From an uncultured Collinsella sp. (GTDB lineage: Bacteria > Actinomycetota > Coriobacteriia > Coriobacteriales > Coriobacteriaceae), in assembly GCA_949285915.1 (NCBI GenBank), contig CASDZW010000011.1:1-64000 (forward strand): 64,000 nucleotides of DNA, written 5' to 3'. This document shows, piece after piece, positions 1-9,502 of this stretch (the stretch's first letter is position 1; each line of letters opens with the position of its first letter). The translations under genes and the position numbers were made by a program. The notes under the pieces are model-generated. The model did no database searches, was not told the DNA's origin, and saw only the letters and a program-made list of their open reading frames with translations.

Positions 1-15
1 CACGATTGGCGAAAG

Positions 16-77
16 TGCGTTTGCGCGAGTGGCGGGTTTGCGTTTGCGCGGATGGCGCGATGCGTTTGCGCGAGTGG
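16..77. repeat. Three imperfect 17-bp direct repeats at the left edge of the broken IS110 gene
   Basis: The unit TGCGTTTGCGCGAGTGG occurs at 16-32 and 61-77 with no difference, and at 39-55 as TGCGTTTGCGCGGATGG, giving a spacing of 22-23 bases. Transposase-like coding begins about 20 bases after the last copy, so the repeats mark the boundary where the transposase N-terminus was lost. They may belong to the host site or to whatever replaced the IS left end; the sequence alone does not decide. Confidence 0.7.
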
Positions 78-1029
78 TTGGTTTTACATTAGCGGTATCG
101 CCCTGTGCCGCGAGCTCCGCGGGCTCGGGGTGGATTGCATCGTCGGCGCGGTCTCCAAGATGCAGCGGCCCGCGGCGGACAGGCGGAAGAAGAACGACCG
201 CCGCGACGCGGCCTTCCTGGCGAGGCTCCTCGCCACGCGCAACGTCACCGAGGTCTGGGTGCCGCCCCTCGAGGTCGAGGCCGCCCGCGACCTGTCCCGC
301 GCGCTCGACGCCGCGCGGGACGACCTGCAGCGCGACCGCCAGCGCCTGTCCAAGTTCCTGCTCAAGCGCGGGCACGCCTTCGACGAGGCCGACGCGCTCG
401 GCAGGAGGAGGGGCGCCTGGACCCGGGCGTACTGGAGATGGGTCGAGGGCCTCAGGCCCGCCGAGCCGGCGGCCGCGGCCGCCTTCGACCACTACGTGAC
501 CTGCGTCCGCTGCTCCGAGTCCGACAAGCGCGCCCTCGAGAAGATGGTCGCGGCGGAGGCGGCGCGCGAGCGCTGGCGCCCCTTGGTCGAGGGGCTCTCG
601 TGCATCAAGGGGGTCGACACCGCCACGGCGTTCTGCCTCGCCAGCGAGGCCGGGTGCTTCAGCCGCTTTCCCGCGGCGGGCGCCTACGCGTCCTGGCTGG
701 GCCTCACGCCGTCGGAGCACTCGAGCGGCGAGAGGGAGGCCCGGGGCGGCATCACCAAGACGGGCAACGCCTCCTCGAGGCGCGCCCTCGTGGAGGCGGC
801 GTGGCACTTCAAGACGTGCTCCCCGAGGCCCAAGGCGCCGCCGGCCGGGTCGGACGTGCCGCCCGCCCTGAAGCGGCGCTGCGACGAGGCGACGGCCCGG
901 CTCTGCCGCAGGCACGAGGCGCTGCGCGCCGCCGGCAAGAAGCCGTGCGTGGCCAACGTGGCGGTGGCGCGCGAGCTCGCGTGCTGGGTCTGGGAGAGAG
1001 GGTGCAGGGCGGAGGGCACGATCTCGTGA
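52..1029 (+). pseudogene. IS110-family transposase, N-terminus missing
   Basis: The readable frame gives 325 residues. IS110 similarity starts around ALCRELRGLGVDC, the stretch that normally lies some 70-80 residues into a full protein. The KKNDRRDAAFLARLL motif supplies the last two aspartates of the DEDD RuvC-like nuclease, but the first Asp and the Glu lie in the missing part. The C-terminal Transposase_20 region is intact: a helix-hairpin-helix-like IKGVDTATAFCLASEAG stretch, then a serine-containing block around SSGEREARGGITKTGNASSRRALVEAAWH. The first ~12 residues are encoded by the repeat at 61-77 and look non-native. The stop is TGA at 1027-1029. The protein should be unable to carry out the normal reaction unless an intact copy helps in trans. 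Confidence 0.8.
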
Positions 1030-1340
1030 CCGCCCGCGGATAGCCTTCCCGCCGGGAGGGCCCGCGCCTCGACGCATCGCCGGGACCGGCTCACGCCTTT
1101 TTGTATGGGCAGCCCGAGGGCCGCGCCCGAGAAAAAAGACTCAAGGCATTCGGTCGAGGGTCCCGGACGGAGAGTCGAAGTGCGGTGGCGCGCGGCGACA
1201 TACCGAACCGCTGTGCCGCGCCAACGAGCCCGCGGATATTAGCTTGCCAGGCGAGCGACGACTAACGAGCATCCGCGCGGGCCCGACCGGCTGGAATAAG
1301 CGCAGGTCCGGAAAGGAGTTTCCGGACCTGTCGCGTCGTG
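86..1340 (+). mobile_element. Left-truncated IS110-family insertion sequence
   Basis: The element consists of the truncated transposase plus its non-coding right flank. The flank ends near a perfect 11-bp inverted repeat, AGGTCCGGAAA at 1304-1314 and TTTCCGGACCT at 1319-1329, with a GGAG loop. An imperfect stem pairs GCCCGCGGAT (about 1229-1238) with a matching arm near 1270. IS110 elements lack ordinary terminal inverted repeats, so the exact ends cannot be set here. The left end is clearly missing. Confidence 0.45.
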
Positions 1341-1677
1341 CCGCTTGACAATGGCTTTCTCATATTACAAAGAGCCCGGCTGGCACCGGGCTCTAAGCAA
1401 AAGTGCCGCGTCGCCCGCCCTAGCTTTAACGTCCGGGCTCCGCTGCACTCTTATTGTACACCGCAGGCGCATAGCCTATACCGGGGGAGACAATTTCTTC
1501 AAGTTAGCGGGATGGGGCAAAGCCCGGGGTGCAAAGAGATGCATTATTCTGCCGCCCCCATCCACTTTTCACCCGGCTGACGTGCTGTCCGCTCCGGCTG
1601 GTATGATGGAAGACGTCCGTAGCGGAACGTTTCCGCGGCGGGGCGCCCGTAACGTTGACGGAAGGCGAGGCGAGCCC
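1030..1677. other. Gene-free 648 bases: IS right flank, hairpins and kinase-operon leader
   Basis: I find no convincing gene here. It contains the IS110 right flank to about 1340, and then a perfect 9-bp hairpin (AGAGCCCGG at 1371-1379 with CCGGGCTCT at 1386-1394). On the minus strand that hairpin is followed by CTTTGTAAT, so it could act as a weak terminator. A longer stem pairs GGATGGGG at 1510-1517 with CCCCATCC at 1556-1563 and is followed by ACTTTTC. Near 1600 is a promoter-like TATGAT for the signalling operon. An open frame runs back to 1345, but it crosses the promoter and has no ribosome site. Confidence 0.6.
1577..1607 (+). promoter_or_regulatory. Candidate promoter of the c-di-GMP phosphorelay operon
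   Basis: There is a near-consensus -10 box TATGAT at 1602-1607, with a weak -35 CTGACG at 1577-1582 and a 19-base spacer. Transcription would begin near 1613-1615, leaving a leader of about 65 bases before the ATG at 1678. The strong -10 and poor -35 suggest an activator, or a start not judged perfectly by eye. Confidence 0.4.
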
Positions 1678-4479
1678 ATGGGCCGAAGAACGCGCACCAT
1701 TGCAAAGCAGCTCGGCCGCATGCGCTTGGGGCTGGTGCTCCTCGTCTGCTTTGTGGCGCTCACCCTCGCCGGCGGCGCGATTCTGCGCCAAACGCTCCTC
1801 CAAAACGCGCACGAGTCCAACACGGCTCTCTCGCGATACTACGCCGCCGAGACCAACAGCTCTCTCACCATGTACCGTTCGCTCCTTGAGTTTGGCACCG
1901 AGTCGCTCGACGTGCGTATGGAGCGCGGCGAGTCGTGGACCGAGCTCGAGGAATGGGTGGAGATGTACTGCGAGCGCCTGCGTTCGGTGGTGGGGGACGA
2001 TGCCATCAACGTCTACGGTGTGATTGATGGCACGCCGCTTACCGTGGGCGATTGGGGCGAGCTTGTCGCGCAGGACGGCGTTGCGGACGACGCGGCAGAG
2101 AGCTCTGTCGCCGAAGACGCCGGTGCCGCGACTGACGCCGCAGCCGACAGCACGACCGACAGCGCCACCGATGCCGTCACCGGCGCGACGCCGGACATCG
2201 ACATGTCTACCCGCGCGTGGTACCGCGAGGCGATGGCCTCCCCCGGCGAGACCATCTTTACCGACGTGTACGAAGACGCCCTCACCGGCCAGAACATCGT
2301 TACGGTGGCGCGCGCCTGCCGGGCGGGCAACGCGGTGCTCGCCTTTGACCTCTACCCCGAGAACTTTGTTTTCCAATACCAGCAGCAGGACCTGCCCGAG
2401 GGCGCGTCGTTCTTTTTGTGCGACAGCGCCGGCAACCTGCTCTACCGCGAGACCTCGCTCACCAACGAGCACGGGATCGACGATTACATCCGCGGCCTGG
2501 TGGGGTGCATCGAGGCGGGCGAGCTCAAGGGGGCGGACGCCTACATCATCGACCTCGACGGTCGCGAGCGCGTGGTGGACTATGCCCAGCTCGACAACGG
2601 CTGGTACTCCATTGTGACGGCCCCGCGCGAGGTGATCCTGGGCAGCCTCGACACCGTGAACGTGCTTTTTGGCTGCATGGTGGCGGCCTTTGCCGTGGGC
2701 CTTGGTATCCTTGCTGTGCGCGACCTGCGCCGCGCGCGCACTATGGAGCGCACCAACGAGACGGTGCGCGTGCTCGGCAACAGCTACTATGCCATTTACC
2801 TCGTCAATTACGAAGAGGGCACCTACGAGATGATCAAGGGGTCCGACTACGTACGCCGGCGCATTGCCAAGAAGGGGCCGTACGCGGACCTGCTGCGTAC
2901 AGCGGCTGAGGTGATTGAGCGCGACACCTTTGAGGAGTTTGAAGAGAGCTTCTCTGCCGAGAGCATCCGCCAGCTGGTGGCGGGGCGCGTGCGCGACTAC
3001 GGCGGCGACTTTATGCGCCGTTTTGGGGACGAGTATCGTTGGGTCAACGTGCGCGTGCTCTACGACGAGTCGCTCGACCCCGAGGAAGTTGTGCTTTGCT
3101 TCCGCGAGGTCGACCAAGAAAAACAGCGCCAACTGCAGGAGCGCGAGTACCTTAAAGAGGCCCTCGAGAGCTCCAAGCAAAGCATTCAGACGCGCCAGGC
3201 GTTCTTTAACAACATGAGCCACGACATGCGCACGCCGCTGAACGGTATCATCGGCCTGACCGAGCTTGCGCGCCAGCACGCAGACGATCCTGCGGTTACG
3301 ACGGACTACCTGGAGCGCATCGACCGGTCGGGCAAGCAGCTGCTGGCGCTCATTAACGATATTCTGGACATCTCGCGTATGGAGCAGGGGTCGGTGGCGC
3401 TCAACAACGAGCAGATGGACCTCGTGCAGGTGCTCGGCGACTGCGCCGTGCCCTTCCAGCTGCAGGCGGAGCGCGAGGGCAAGACCTTTGACCTTGCGTT
3501 TGACGTGCGCGACCGCACCGTGATGGGCGACGCGCTGCGCCTGAGCCAGGTGCTCAACAACCTGCTCTCCAACGCTATCAAGTACACCAACTCGGGCGAT
3601 GCGGTACATGTGCGTGCCGAGCAGCTCGCCGGCGACGCTACCTCCGCCGGTGCGGCGGGCGCGGTGGCGAGTTACCGCATAACCGTGGCGGACACGGGCA
3701 TTGGTATGACGGAGGAGTTTTTGGGCCACCTCTTTGACCTGTACGCCCGCGAACAGCGCTTTGGTACGCAGCAGACGGTGGGCACGGGCCTGGGTATGCC
3801 CATCACTAAGAATCTGGTCGAGCAGATGGGCGGCACGTTGGAGGTTACGAGCGAGGTTGATCGCGGAAGTGCGTTTACCGTGACGATTCCGTTTGCGAGG
3901 GCGGCCGAAGGCGCGAGCGGGGCGGGTACTGCCACCGGCGCCGCTGCCGCCGACGCCGCTGCCGCCGGAACGGGCGCTGTCGCCGCGCCCGGTACAGAAA
4001 CCTCACGGCCGGTTGCCTCGGCAACACCTGCCGTGGCAGCGCCGGCGCCCACGGCCGAGGAGCTGCTCGCGTCGCTTGCCGGCAAGCGCATCCTCATTGC
4101 GGAGGACAACGCGGTCAACATGGAGATTGCGACCGAGATGCTCGGCATGGCGGGCCTTGAGACGGAGCAGGCCTGGAACGGGCGCGAGGCGCTCGACACC
4201 TTTGCCGCAAGCGCGCCCGACCACTTTGACGCCGTGCTCCTCGACATGAAAATGCCCGAGATGGACGGCTGCGCCGCGGCCCGCGCCATCCGCGCGCTCG
4301 ATCGACCGGACGCGCGCACGGTGCCGCTTATTGCCGTGACCGCCAACGCCTTTGCCGAGGACATTGTGGCCACCACGGCCGCGGGCATGGACGCGCACAT
4401 CTCCAAGCCCATCGACTTCCACCTGCTTTGCCAGACGCTCGCCGAGCTTATTGCGGCGCGGGGAGGCGGTGCGGCATGA
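1678..4479 (+). CDS. Hybrid sensor histidine kinase: Cache-like sensor, HisKA, HATPase, REC
   Basis: A 933-residue membrane sensor kinase. A transmembrane helix at about 16-36 is followed by a ~300-residue extracytoplasmic Cache-type sensor that includes the WYREAMASPGETIFTDVYED block. A second helix lies near 330-350, then a PAS-like region. The HisKA box NNMSHDMRTPLNGIIGL places the phospho-acceptor at His515; HATPase N and G boxes follow (LSNAIKYTNSG, GTGLGMPITKNL). After an Ala-rich linker comes a receiver with LLDMKMPEMDG, acceptor Asp856. Start choice: ATG 1678 has GGAAGGCGAGG just upstream and lies downstream of the -10 box, whereas earlier in-frame ATGs overlap the promoter. Its stop overlaps the next start (ATGA). 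An Ala/Asp/Thr-rich stretch in the sensor (about residues 135-170) looks like a disordered insertion. The signal is unknown. Confidence 0.93.
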   Translation: MGRRTRTIAKQLGRMRLGLVLLVCFVALTLAGGAILRQTLLQNAHESNTALSRYYAAETNSSLTMYRSLLEFGTESLDVRMERGESWTELEEWVEMYCERLRSVVGDDAINVYGVIDGTPLTVGDWGELVAQDGVADDAAESSVAEDAGAATDAAADSTTDSATDAVTGATPDIDMSTRAWYREAMASPGETIFTDVYEDALTGQNIVTVARACRAGNAVLAFDLYPENFVFQYQQQDLPEGASFFLCDSAGNLLYRETSLTNEHGIDDYIRGLVGCIEAGELKGADAYIIDLDGRERVVDYAQLDNGWYSIVTAPREVILGSLDTVNVLFGCMVAAFAVGLGILAVRDLRRARTMERTNETVRVLGNSYYAIYLVNYEEGTYEMIKGSDYVRRRIAKKGPYADLLRTAAEVIERDTFEEFEESFSAESIRQLVAGRVRDYGGDFMRRFGDEYRWVNVRVLYDESLDPEEVVLCFREVDQEKQRQLQEREYLKEALESSKQSIQTRQAFFNNMSHDMRTPLNGIIGLTELARQHADDPAVTTDYLERIDRSGKQLLALINDILDISRMEQGSVALNNEQMDLVQVLGDCAVPFQLQAEREGKTFDLAFDVRDRTVMGDALRLSQVLNNLLSNAIKYTNSGDAVHVRAEQLAGDATSAGAAGAVASYRITVADTGIGMTEEFLGHLFDLYAREQRFGTQQTVGTGLGMPITKNLVEQMGGTLEVTSEVDRGSAFTVTIPFARAAEGASGAGTATGAAAADAAAAGTGAVAAPGTETSRPVASATPAVAAPAPTAEELLASLAGKRILIAEDNAVNMEIATEMLGMAGLETEQAWNGREALDTFAASAPDHFDAVLLDMKMPEMDGCAAARAIRALDRPDARTVPLIAVTANAFAEDIVATTAAGMDAHISKPIDFHLLCQTLAELIAARGGGAA

Positions 4480-7163
4480 CCGATACCCTGCGGTTTTTAA
4501 AGCGGAGCGCCGTGGCGCTGCTGGTGCTTACCATCGCGGTTTTTGCGGGCGTGAGTCTTTACTCGTTTAACCGCAGCGACCAGGCAATCAACGACGTGAG
4601 CCGCGTGTTTATGGAGCAGATGAGCGCGCAGATTCGTCTGAACTTTCACTCGGAGCTCGCGCGCTACGGGGCGGAGCTCAAGAGCTGCTCGTACTACACG
4701 CGCTCGCTCAACCTGCCGGTGGGTGCCGAGGCCTCGCGCGACGCGTTTATTGCCGAGGCGCGCGACAGCGGTTTTAGCTACGTGGCGCTCTATGACGCGG
4801 CGGGCGCGGCCGACGTGCTCGCGGGGCCGGCGCTTGCGCTCGACGACTGGGATACGTTTGCGGCCGCGGTTGCCGAGGGGCGCGAATTTGTGACCGCCGG
4901 CACCACCGACGCGGGCGAGCCCATCATCGTCTTTGGCATCCCCGCGGTGCGGCCGATGGCCACGGGGGAGGAGAGCGTGCTGCTTGCCATGGGCGTGGAG
5001 CCCGCGCGCATTACCGAGGCGCTCTCGCTCGATATCTCGGCCACCGACGTCTACTCGTTCATCATCCGCAAAGACGGCGGCTTTGTGCTCGACAGTATGG
5101 ATACGGGCGAGAGCTCGTACTTTGACTATCTGGAGAACCAGGCAACGTTTACCGGCGTTTCTGAGGAGGAGGCCAGGCGCCGCATCCAGCAGGTCATGAA
5201 CGGCGGCGGCGACACGTACTTTGTGGTGCGCGCCGCGGGGCCGCTTGCGGTGACGTACCTTTCGCCCATTGAGGGGACGCAGTGGTACCTTGTCTCGACC
5301 ATGCCCTACGAGTTGTTGCAGGGACCGATCGACGCGGTTTCGTTCTCGCGCGCCCTTGTGGCGGTGGGCGGCTGCGTAGTCATTTTGGCTGCGGTGCTCT
5401 GGATTTTTGCGCGCTACCGGCGCCTCAGCCAGGCGCATATGGCCGAGCTCGCCCGCGCGCGCGAGGAGGCCGACGCCGCGAGCCGCGCCAAAAGCGAGTT
5501 CCTCTCCAACATGAGCCACGACATCCGCACCCCCATGAACGCGATTGCGGGCATGACCTCCATCGCGCGGGCGCACGCCGACGCGCCCGAGGTGGTGGCC
5601 GACTGCCTGAAGAAGATCGACCTGGCGAGCCGCCACCTGCTTGGCCTTATCAACGACGTGCTCGACATGTCCAAGATCGAGAGCGGACGGCTTACCCTCA
5701 ACATTGCCGAGGTGTCGCTGCCCGAGCTGCTGGAGAACATCGTGGCGATTGTGCAGCCGCAGGTACATGCCAAGCGGCAGCACTTTGACGTGACCGTGCG
5801 CGACATTGCCGTCGAGCGCGTGTGCGCCGATGGCACGCGCCTAAACCAGGTCCTCATGAACCTGCTCTCCAACGCGCTCAAGTTCACGCCCGCAGGTGGG
5901 AGTATCGCGCTTTCGCTTGCGGAGGAGCCGCTCGACGGCGCGCTTGCTGTGGACGAGGGTGGCGCTGCCGCCGCCGCGGACGGTGCCGCGGACGGTGCGC
6001 CCGCGCGTGTGCGTGTGCACATTTGGGTGCGCGACACGGGCATTGGCATGTCCGAGGAGTTTCGCGAGCGGATCTTTGAATCCTTTGAGCGCGAGGACAC
6101 GGCGAGTGTGCGCAAGATCGAGGGCACGGGACTCGGCATGGCCATCACCAAGCGCATCGTGGACGAGATGGGCGGCCGCATTGAGGTCGAGAGCGAGCAG
6201 GGCCGCGGCACAACGTTCCACGTGGTGCTCGACCTGGCCGCCGCGCCGGGGGAGGACGCGCCCCGCGCGCCGCTGCCCGCATGGAACGTGCTTGTGGTTG
6301 ACGATGACGCTGAGCTTGTGGAGAGCACTGTGGCGGAACTAGGCGAGCTGGGGCTTACCGCCGAGGGCGCGCTCACCGGTGACGAGGCGCTCGACAAGCT
6401 CCGCGAGCGCCGCGCTTGCGACCGCGCTTTTGATGTGGCGCTCATCGACTGGCAGATGCCGGGGATGGACGGCGTGGCGCTTGCCCGCGCGATTCGCGCC
6501 GAGGTGGGCTCCGAGGTGCCGCTCATCATGGTGTCCGCCTACGACTGGGCAGAGATTGAGGCCGAGGCGCGCGCCGCCGGCGTGGATGGCTTTGTGGCAA
6601 AGCCGCTCTTCCGCTCGACGCTCTGCCGGGCACTCGCCCGCTTTGCCGCGCCGGAGAGCGCTAACGAGGAGGCCGAGCCCGCGGTGGCGGACCTTGCCGG
6701 ACGCCGCGTGCTTCTTGCCGAGGACAACGAGCTTAACTGGGAGGTCGCGCGCGAGCTGCTGGGCGCCTTTGGGCTTGAGCTCGAGCGCGTGGAGAACGGC
6801 GAGGACTGCGTCGCGCGGTTTGCCGCCTCTGCTGTGGGCGACTTTGACGCGATCCTGATGGATATCCGCATGCCGATTATGGACGGCTACGAGGCGGCGC
6901 GGCGCATCCGCGCGCTTGACCGTGCCGACGCGCGGCGCATCCCCATTGTGGCCATGACGGCAGATGCCTTTGACGACGACCGCGAACGCGCTCTTGCCGC
7001 GGGTATGAACGCGCACGTGGCAAAGCCCATCGACGTGCGCGAGGTACTGCGCACGCTCGCGCGCTGCCTGGCGGAAAGCGGGGCCGCGGCCGGCCCTGCA
7101 TATTATGAACCCGTCCCCAAATCTGCCAAATCTGCCCCCACCGAGGGAGGTGACGCCTTGTGA
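4476..7163 (+). CDS. Hybrid sensor histidine kinase with two receiver domains
   Basis: A second membrane hybrid kinase, 895 residues. It has a transmembrane helix at about 10-30, an extracytoplasmic Cache-like sensor (roughly 35-280) and a second helix near 290-310. HisKA has SNMSHDIRTPMNAIAGM with His348 as the likely acceptor. HATPase boxes are LMNLLSNALKFTPAGG and GTGLGMAITKRIVDEMGG. Two receivers follow: REC1 with ALIDWQMPGMDG (Asp658) and REC2 with ILMDIRMPIMDG (Asp796), each with its C-terminal KP lysine. It starts with the ATGA overlap on the preceding kinase, so the two are translationally coupled. Like its neighbour it ends in receivers, so phosphoryl groups would have to leave through the Hpt protein at 9503-9853. 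Two receivers in one chain suggest branching or a phosphate sink. Confidence 0.93.
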   Translation: MTDTLRFLKRSAVALLVLTIAVFAGVSLYSFNRSDQAINDVSRVFMEQMSAQIRLNFHSELARYGAELKSCSYYTRSLNLPVGAEASRDAFIAEARDSGFSYVALYDAAGAADVLAGPALALDDWDTFAAAVAEGREFVTAGTTDAGEPIIVFGIPAVRPMATGEESVLLAMGVEPARITEALSLDISATDVYSFIIRKDGGFVLDSMDTGESSYFDYLENQATFTGVSEEEARRRIQQVMNGGGDTYFVVRAAGPLAVTYLSPIEGTQWYLVSTMPYELLQGPIDAVSFSRALVAVGGCVVILAAVLWIFARYRRLSQAHMAELARAREEADAASRAKSEFLSNMSHDIRTPMNAIAGMTSIARAHADAPEVVADCLKKIDLASRHLLGLINDVLDMSKIESGRLTLNIAEVSLPELLENIVAIVQPQVHAKRQHFDVTVRDIAVERVCADGTRLNQVLMNLLSNALKFTPAGGSIALSLAEEPLDGALAVDEGGAAAAADGAADGAPARVRVHIWVRDTGIGMSEEFRERIFESFEREDTASVRKIEGTGLGMAITKRIVDEMGGRIEVESEQGRGTTFHVVLDLAAAPGEDAPRAPLPAWNVLVVDDDAELVESTVAELGELGLTAEGALTGDEALDKLRERRACDRAFDVALIDWQMPGMDGVALARAIRAEVGSEVPLIMVSAYDWAEIEAEARAAGVDGFVAKPLFRSTLCRALARFAAPESANEEAEPAVADLAGRRVLLAEDNELNWEVARELLGAFGLELERVENGEDCVARFAASAVGDFDAILMDIRMPIMDGYEAARRIRALDRADARRIPIVAMTADAFDDDRERALAAGMNAHVAKPIDVREVLRTLARCLAESGAAAGPAYYEPVPKSAKSAPTEGGDAL

Positions 7164-8371
7164 GAAGTACCGATACGCCCCGCGCCCGCCTTGCTGCGTT
7201 GGCGGCGCGGCGACGGGCGTTCTACACCGCCGACTGGGAGCGCGTGACCGAGCGAAATCTGCGTAACGTGAAGGCGGCATGCGAGATTGCGGCTATGATT
7301 TCGCTTCTGTTCACGCCTATCGCCCGCTTGGTCGCCCCTTCGTGGCAGCCCACGGTGGCGCATATAGCGCTCGCCCCGGTCGCGCTGGTGCTCGGCCTGT
7401 GCGTGATATTTGCTGGCAAACAACTTGCGTCCCGTCCGCGAGCGGCCGCTGCCTTCTGCTTGGCGGTCGAGGCTGTGCTTTTGGCCTGCGTCGTTTTGCT
7501 CGACACGGTCTTTTCTGGCGGGCGCCCGGGCATTCTTACCCAGCCGGTGGGCATTGGCCTTGGCGTGCTCATCGTCACGCCGTGGGGTTTGCCGCTTTGG
7601 GTGCTTGGCGCTGCGGACGCGGCCTTTATTGCGCTTTCTGTAACAGAAAAGGTGCCGGATATCGCCGCGGCGGACGCTTTTTCGGTCTGCGTGGGTTACG
7701 TGGTGGCGATCGCTGTTGCTGAGCTCGCCCTCGCTTTGCGCCTACAGGATTTTGAGGCGCGCGAGCGCTACCGCGAGCTCTCGGAGCGCGATGCCCTAAC
7801 CGGACTTCTCAACCGCGGCGCGCTTGCAACCTTTACGGCGCGCCTCTTTGCGGGTGCGGGCGATGGCGCTGCACGCGGCGCAGGGTCCAGCCCGACGCTC
7901 GCCCCGGCGCAGGGTGTATGCGTTATGATGCTCGACCTTGACGACTTCAAGCAGGTAAACGACCAGCGCGGACACGACGCCGGCGACGACCTTTTGCGCC
8001 TCATGGGTGATATCCTCCGCACGTCTTTCCGCACCTCGGACGCCGTGGTTCGCTACGGCGGCGACGAGTTCATGGTCGTGGCGCCCGGTCTCACCGACGA
8101 GCGCGTGGCCTGCGCAAAGGTTGAGCGCGTGTGCACCGAGCTTCGCGAACGCGGCAGTCGTCTGGTGGACATGCGCGTCTCGTGCAGCGCAGGTGTGGTG
8201 GTCGCGCCCCAGGGCGCCGCGAGCTTTGAAGAGCTTCTGCGCGAGGCGGACCAAGCGCTTTACGAGGTGAAAGGTTCCGGCAAGGGCGGGTATGCCTATA
8301 GGGTGCACGCGCCACGCCCGCCGCAGGCGGAGCGCCGCGGGAACCACGGGGGAGGCGAGAGCGTTGCCTAG
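7160..8371 (+). CDS. Membrane diguanylate cyclase (GGDEF)
   Basis: A 403-residue protein with about five or six hydrophobic helices (residues ~35-190) and a C-terminal GGDEF domain. The catalytic GGDEF is intact at residues 300-304 (VVRYGGDEFMVV). The inhibitory I-site RTSD lies exactly five residues upstream, so product feedback by c-di-GMP is expected. The GTG start overlaps the preceding stop (GTGA) and has GAGGGAGGTGAC before it. There is no separate sensory fold beyond the membrane part. It would make cyclic di-GMP from two GTP at the membrane. Its position between the kinases and an HD-GYP phosphodiesterase puts synthesis and breakdown under one promoter. Confidence 0.93.
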   Translation: MRSTDTPRARLAALAARRRAFYTADWERVTERNLRNVKAACEIAAMISLLFTPIARLVAPSWQPTVAHIALAPVALVLGLCVIFAGKQLASRPRAAAAFCLAVEAVLLACVVLLDTVFSGGRPGILTQPVGIGLGVLIVTPWGLPLWVLGAADAAFIALSVTEKVPDIAAADAFSVCVGYVVAIAVAELALALRLQDFEARERYRELSERDALTGLLNRGALATFTARLFAGAGDGAARGAGSSPTLAPAQGVCVMMLDLDDFKQVNDQRGHDAGDDLLRLMGDILRTSFRTSDAVVRYGGDEFMVVAPGLTDERVACAKVERVCTELRERGSRLVDMRVSCSAGVVVAPQGAASFEELLREADQALYEVKGSGKGGYAYRVHAPRPPQAERRGNHGGGESVA

Positions 8372-9464
8372 CAGTGAGAATATCACCGACGTGCGCCGTG
8401 ACGGCGCGAGCGGAGACCTCGGCACTATACTCATCGTCGATGACGATGCCATCAGCCGCATCATCCTTTCGGAGCTCTTCAAGGACACCTACCGGGTCGT
8501 GGAGGCGGAAAACGGCGAGGAATGCCTCGACGCCATCGCGCGCGAGGGCGATGCCGTCGTTGCAGTGCTCCTCGACGTGATGATGCCGCGCCTGAACGGC
8601 ATGGAGGTGCTGGAGCGCCTTGCGACGGACGGGTACACCAAGCGCGTTCCGGTGTTTCTCATCACCGCCGAGCGCACCTCGCAGGTGATGGAGGACGCGT
8701 ACCGCCTTGGTGTGATGGATTTTATTGCCAAGCCGATCATCCCCTTCGTGGTCACGCGACGTGTGAACTCGGTCATCGAGCTCTTTGAAAGCCGAAAGCG
8801 CCTCTCTTCGACCGTGGAGGACCAGCGCCAGCAGCTGCTCGAGCGCGCGGAGCAGATCATCGAGCTCAACGTCGGCATGATCGAGGCGCTCTCTACCGCA
8901 ATCGAGTTTCGCGACGGTGAGAGCGGCGACCACGTGCGCCGCATCCACGACATCACGCATCTTATGCTTTCGCGCACGCCGTTTGGCGCGGGCCTCAGCG
9001 AGGAGGACATCGACGACATCTCGCTTGCCGCTATCATGCATGACGTGGGCAAGATTGCCATCCCCGACGCCATCCTCTGCAAGCCTGGGCGCCTCACGCC
9101 CGAGGAGTTCGAGATTATGAAGACGCACACCGTACAGGGTGCGGACCTGCTTGAGCGGATACCTCAGATGCACAACCTCGGTGCGTATCGCTACGCGGTC
9201 GACATCGCGCGCCACCACCATGAACGCTGGGACGGCCGGGGATACCCCGACGGCCTTGCGGGCGACGAGATAAGCATCTGGGCGCAGGTGGTCTCGCTTG
9301 CCGACGTGTACGATGCGCTGACCAACAAGCGCGTGTACAAGGCGGCGTTCACGCGCGGGGAGTCGCTGCGCATGATTGCCGATGGCGAGTGCGGGACCTT
9401 CAATCCAGAGCTCTTGTCCTGCTTCTTTGAGATTGAGCCGGAGATTGTGAAGCTGTACGAATAG
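8364..9464 (+). CDS. Response regulator with REC and HD-GYP phosphodiesterase domains
   Basis: A 366-residue soluble regulator. The N-terminal receiver starts TILIVDDDAISRIIL and has its acceptor in VLLDVMMPRLNG (Asp71). A linker helix leads to an HD-GYP domain with the metal-binding HDVGK (His226-Asp227), the HHHERWDGRGYP signature block, and the later SLADVYDALTNKRVYK. The predicted reaction is c-di-GMP hydrolysis to pGpG/GMP, controlled by phosphorylation. TTG 8364 is chosen because GGGGGAGGCGAG lies at 8348-8359 and it overlaps the cyclase stop by 8 bases; the open frame extends further up only without a ribosome site. It is the only output-type regulator in the operon, and so the likely endpoint of the phosphorelay. 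Confidence 0.92.
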   Translation: MPSSENITDVRRDGASGDLGTILIVDDDAISRIILSELFKDTYRVVEAENGEECLDAIAREGDAVVAVLLDVMMPRLNGMEVLERLATDGYTKRVPVFLITAERTSQVMEDAYRLGVMDFIAKPIIPFVVTRRVNSVIELFESRKRLSSTVEDQRQQLLERAEQIIELNVGMIEALSTAIEFRDGESGDHVRRIHDITHLMLSRTPFGAGLSEEDIDDISLAAIMHDVGKIAIPDAILCKPGRLTPEEFEIMKTHTVQGADLLERIPQMHNLGAYRYAVDIARHHHERWDGRGYPDGLAGDEISIWAQVVSLADVYDALTNKRVYKAAFTRGESLRMIADGECGTFNPELLSCFFEIEPEIVKLYE

Positions 9465-9502
9465 GCGCAACGCGGATTGCTGCTGCGCCGGAAGGGATAG
9501 TC

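Noticed and set aside
1345-1368. TTGACA at 1345-1350 as the promoter of the kinase operon
   Set aside because: No acceptable -10 lies 15-19 bases downstream; the nearest TATTAC is only 12 bases away.
1395-1677. c-di-GMP riboswitch in the leader of the signalling operon
   Set aside because: I looked for the conserved GEMM core and its tetraloop-receptor pairing and could not find them; GCAAAG-like words occur but do not fit the model.
1504-3729. 741-codon minus-strand frame opposite the first histidine kinase
   Set aside because: No ribosome site or recognisable domain; it mirrors the kinase codons.
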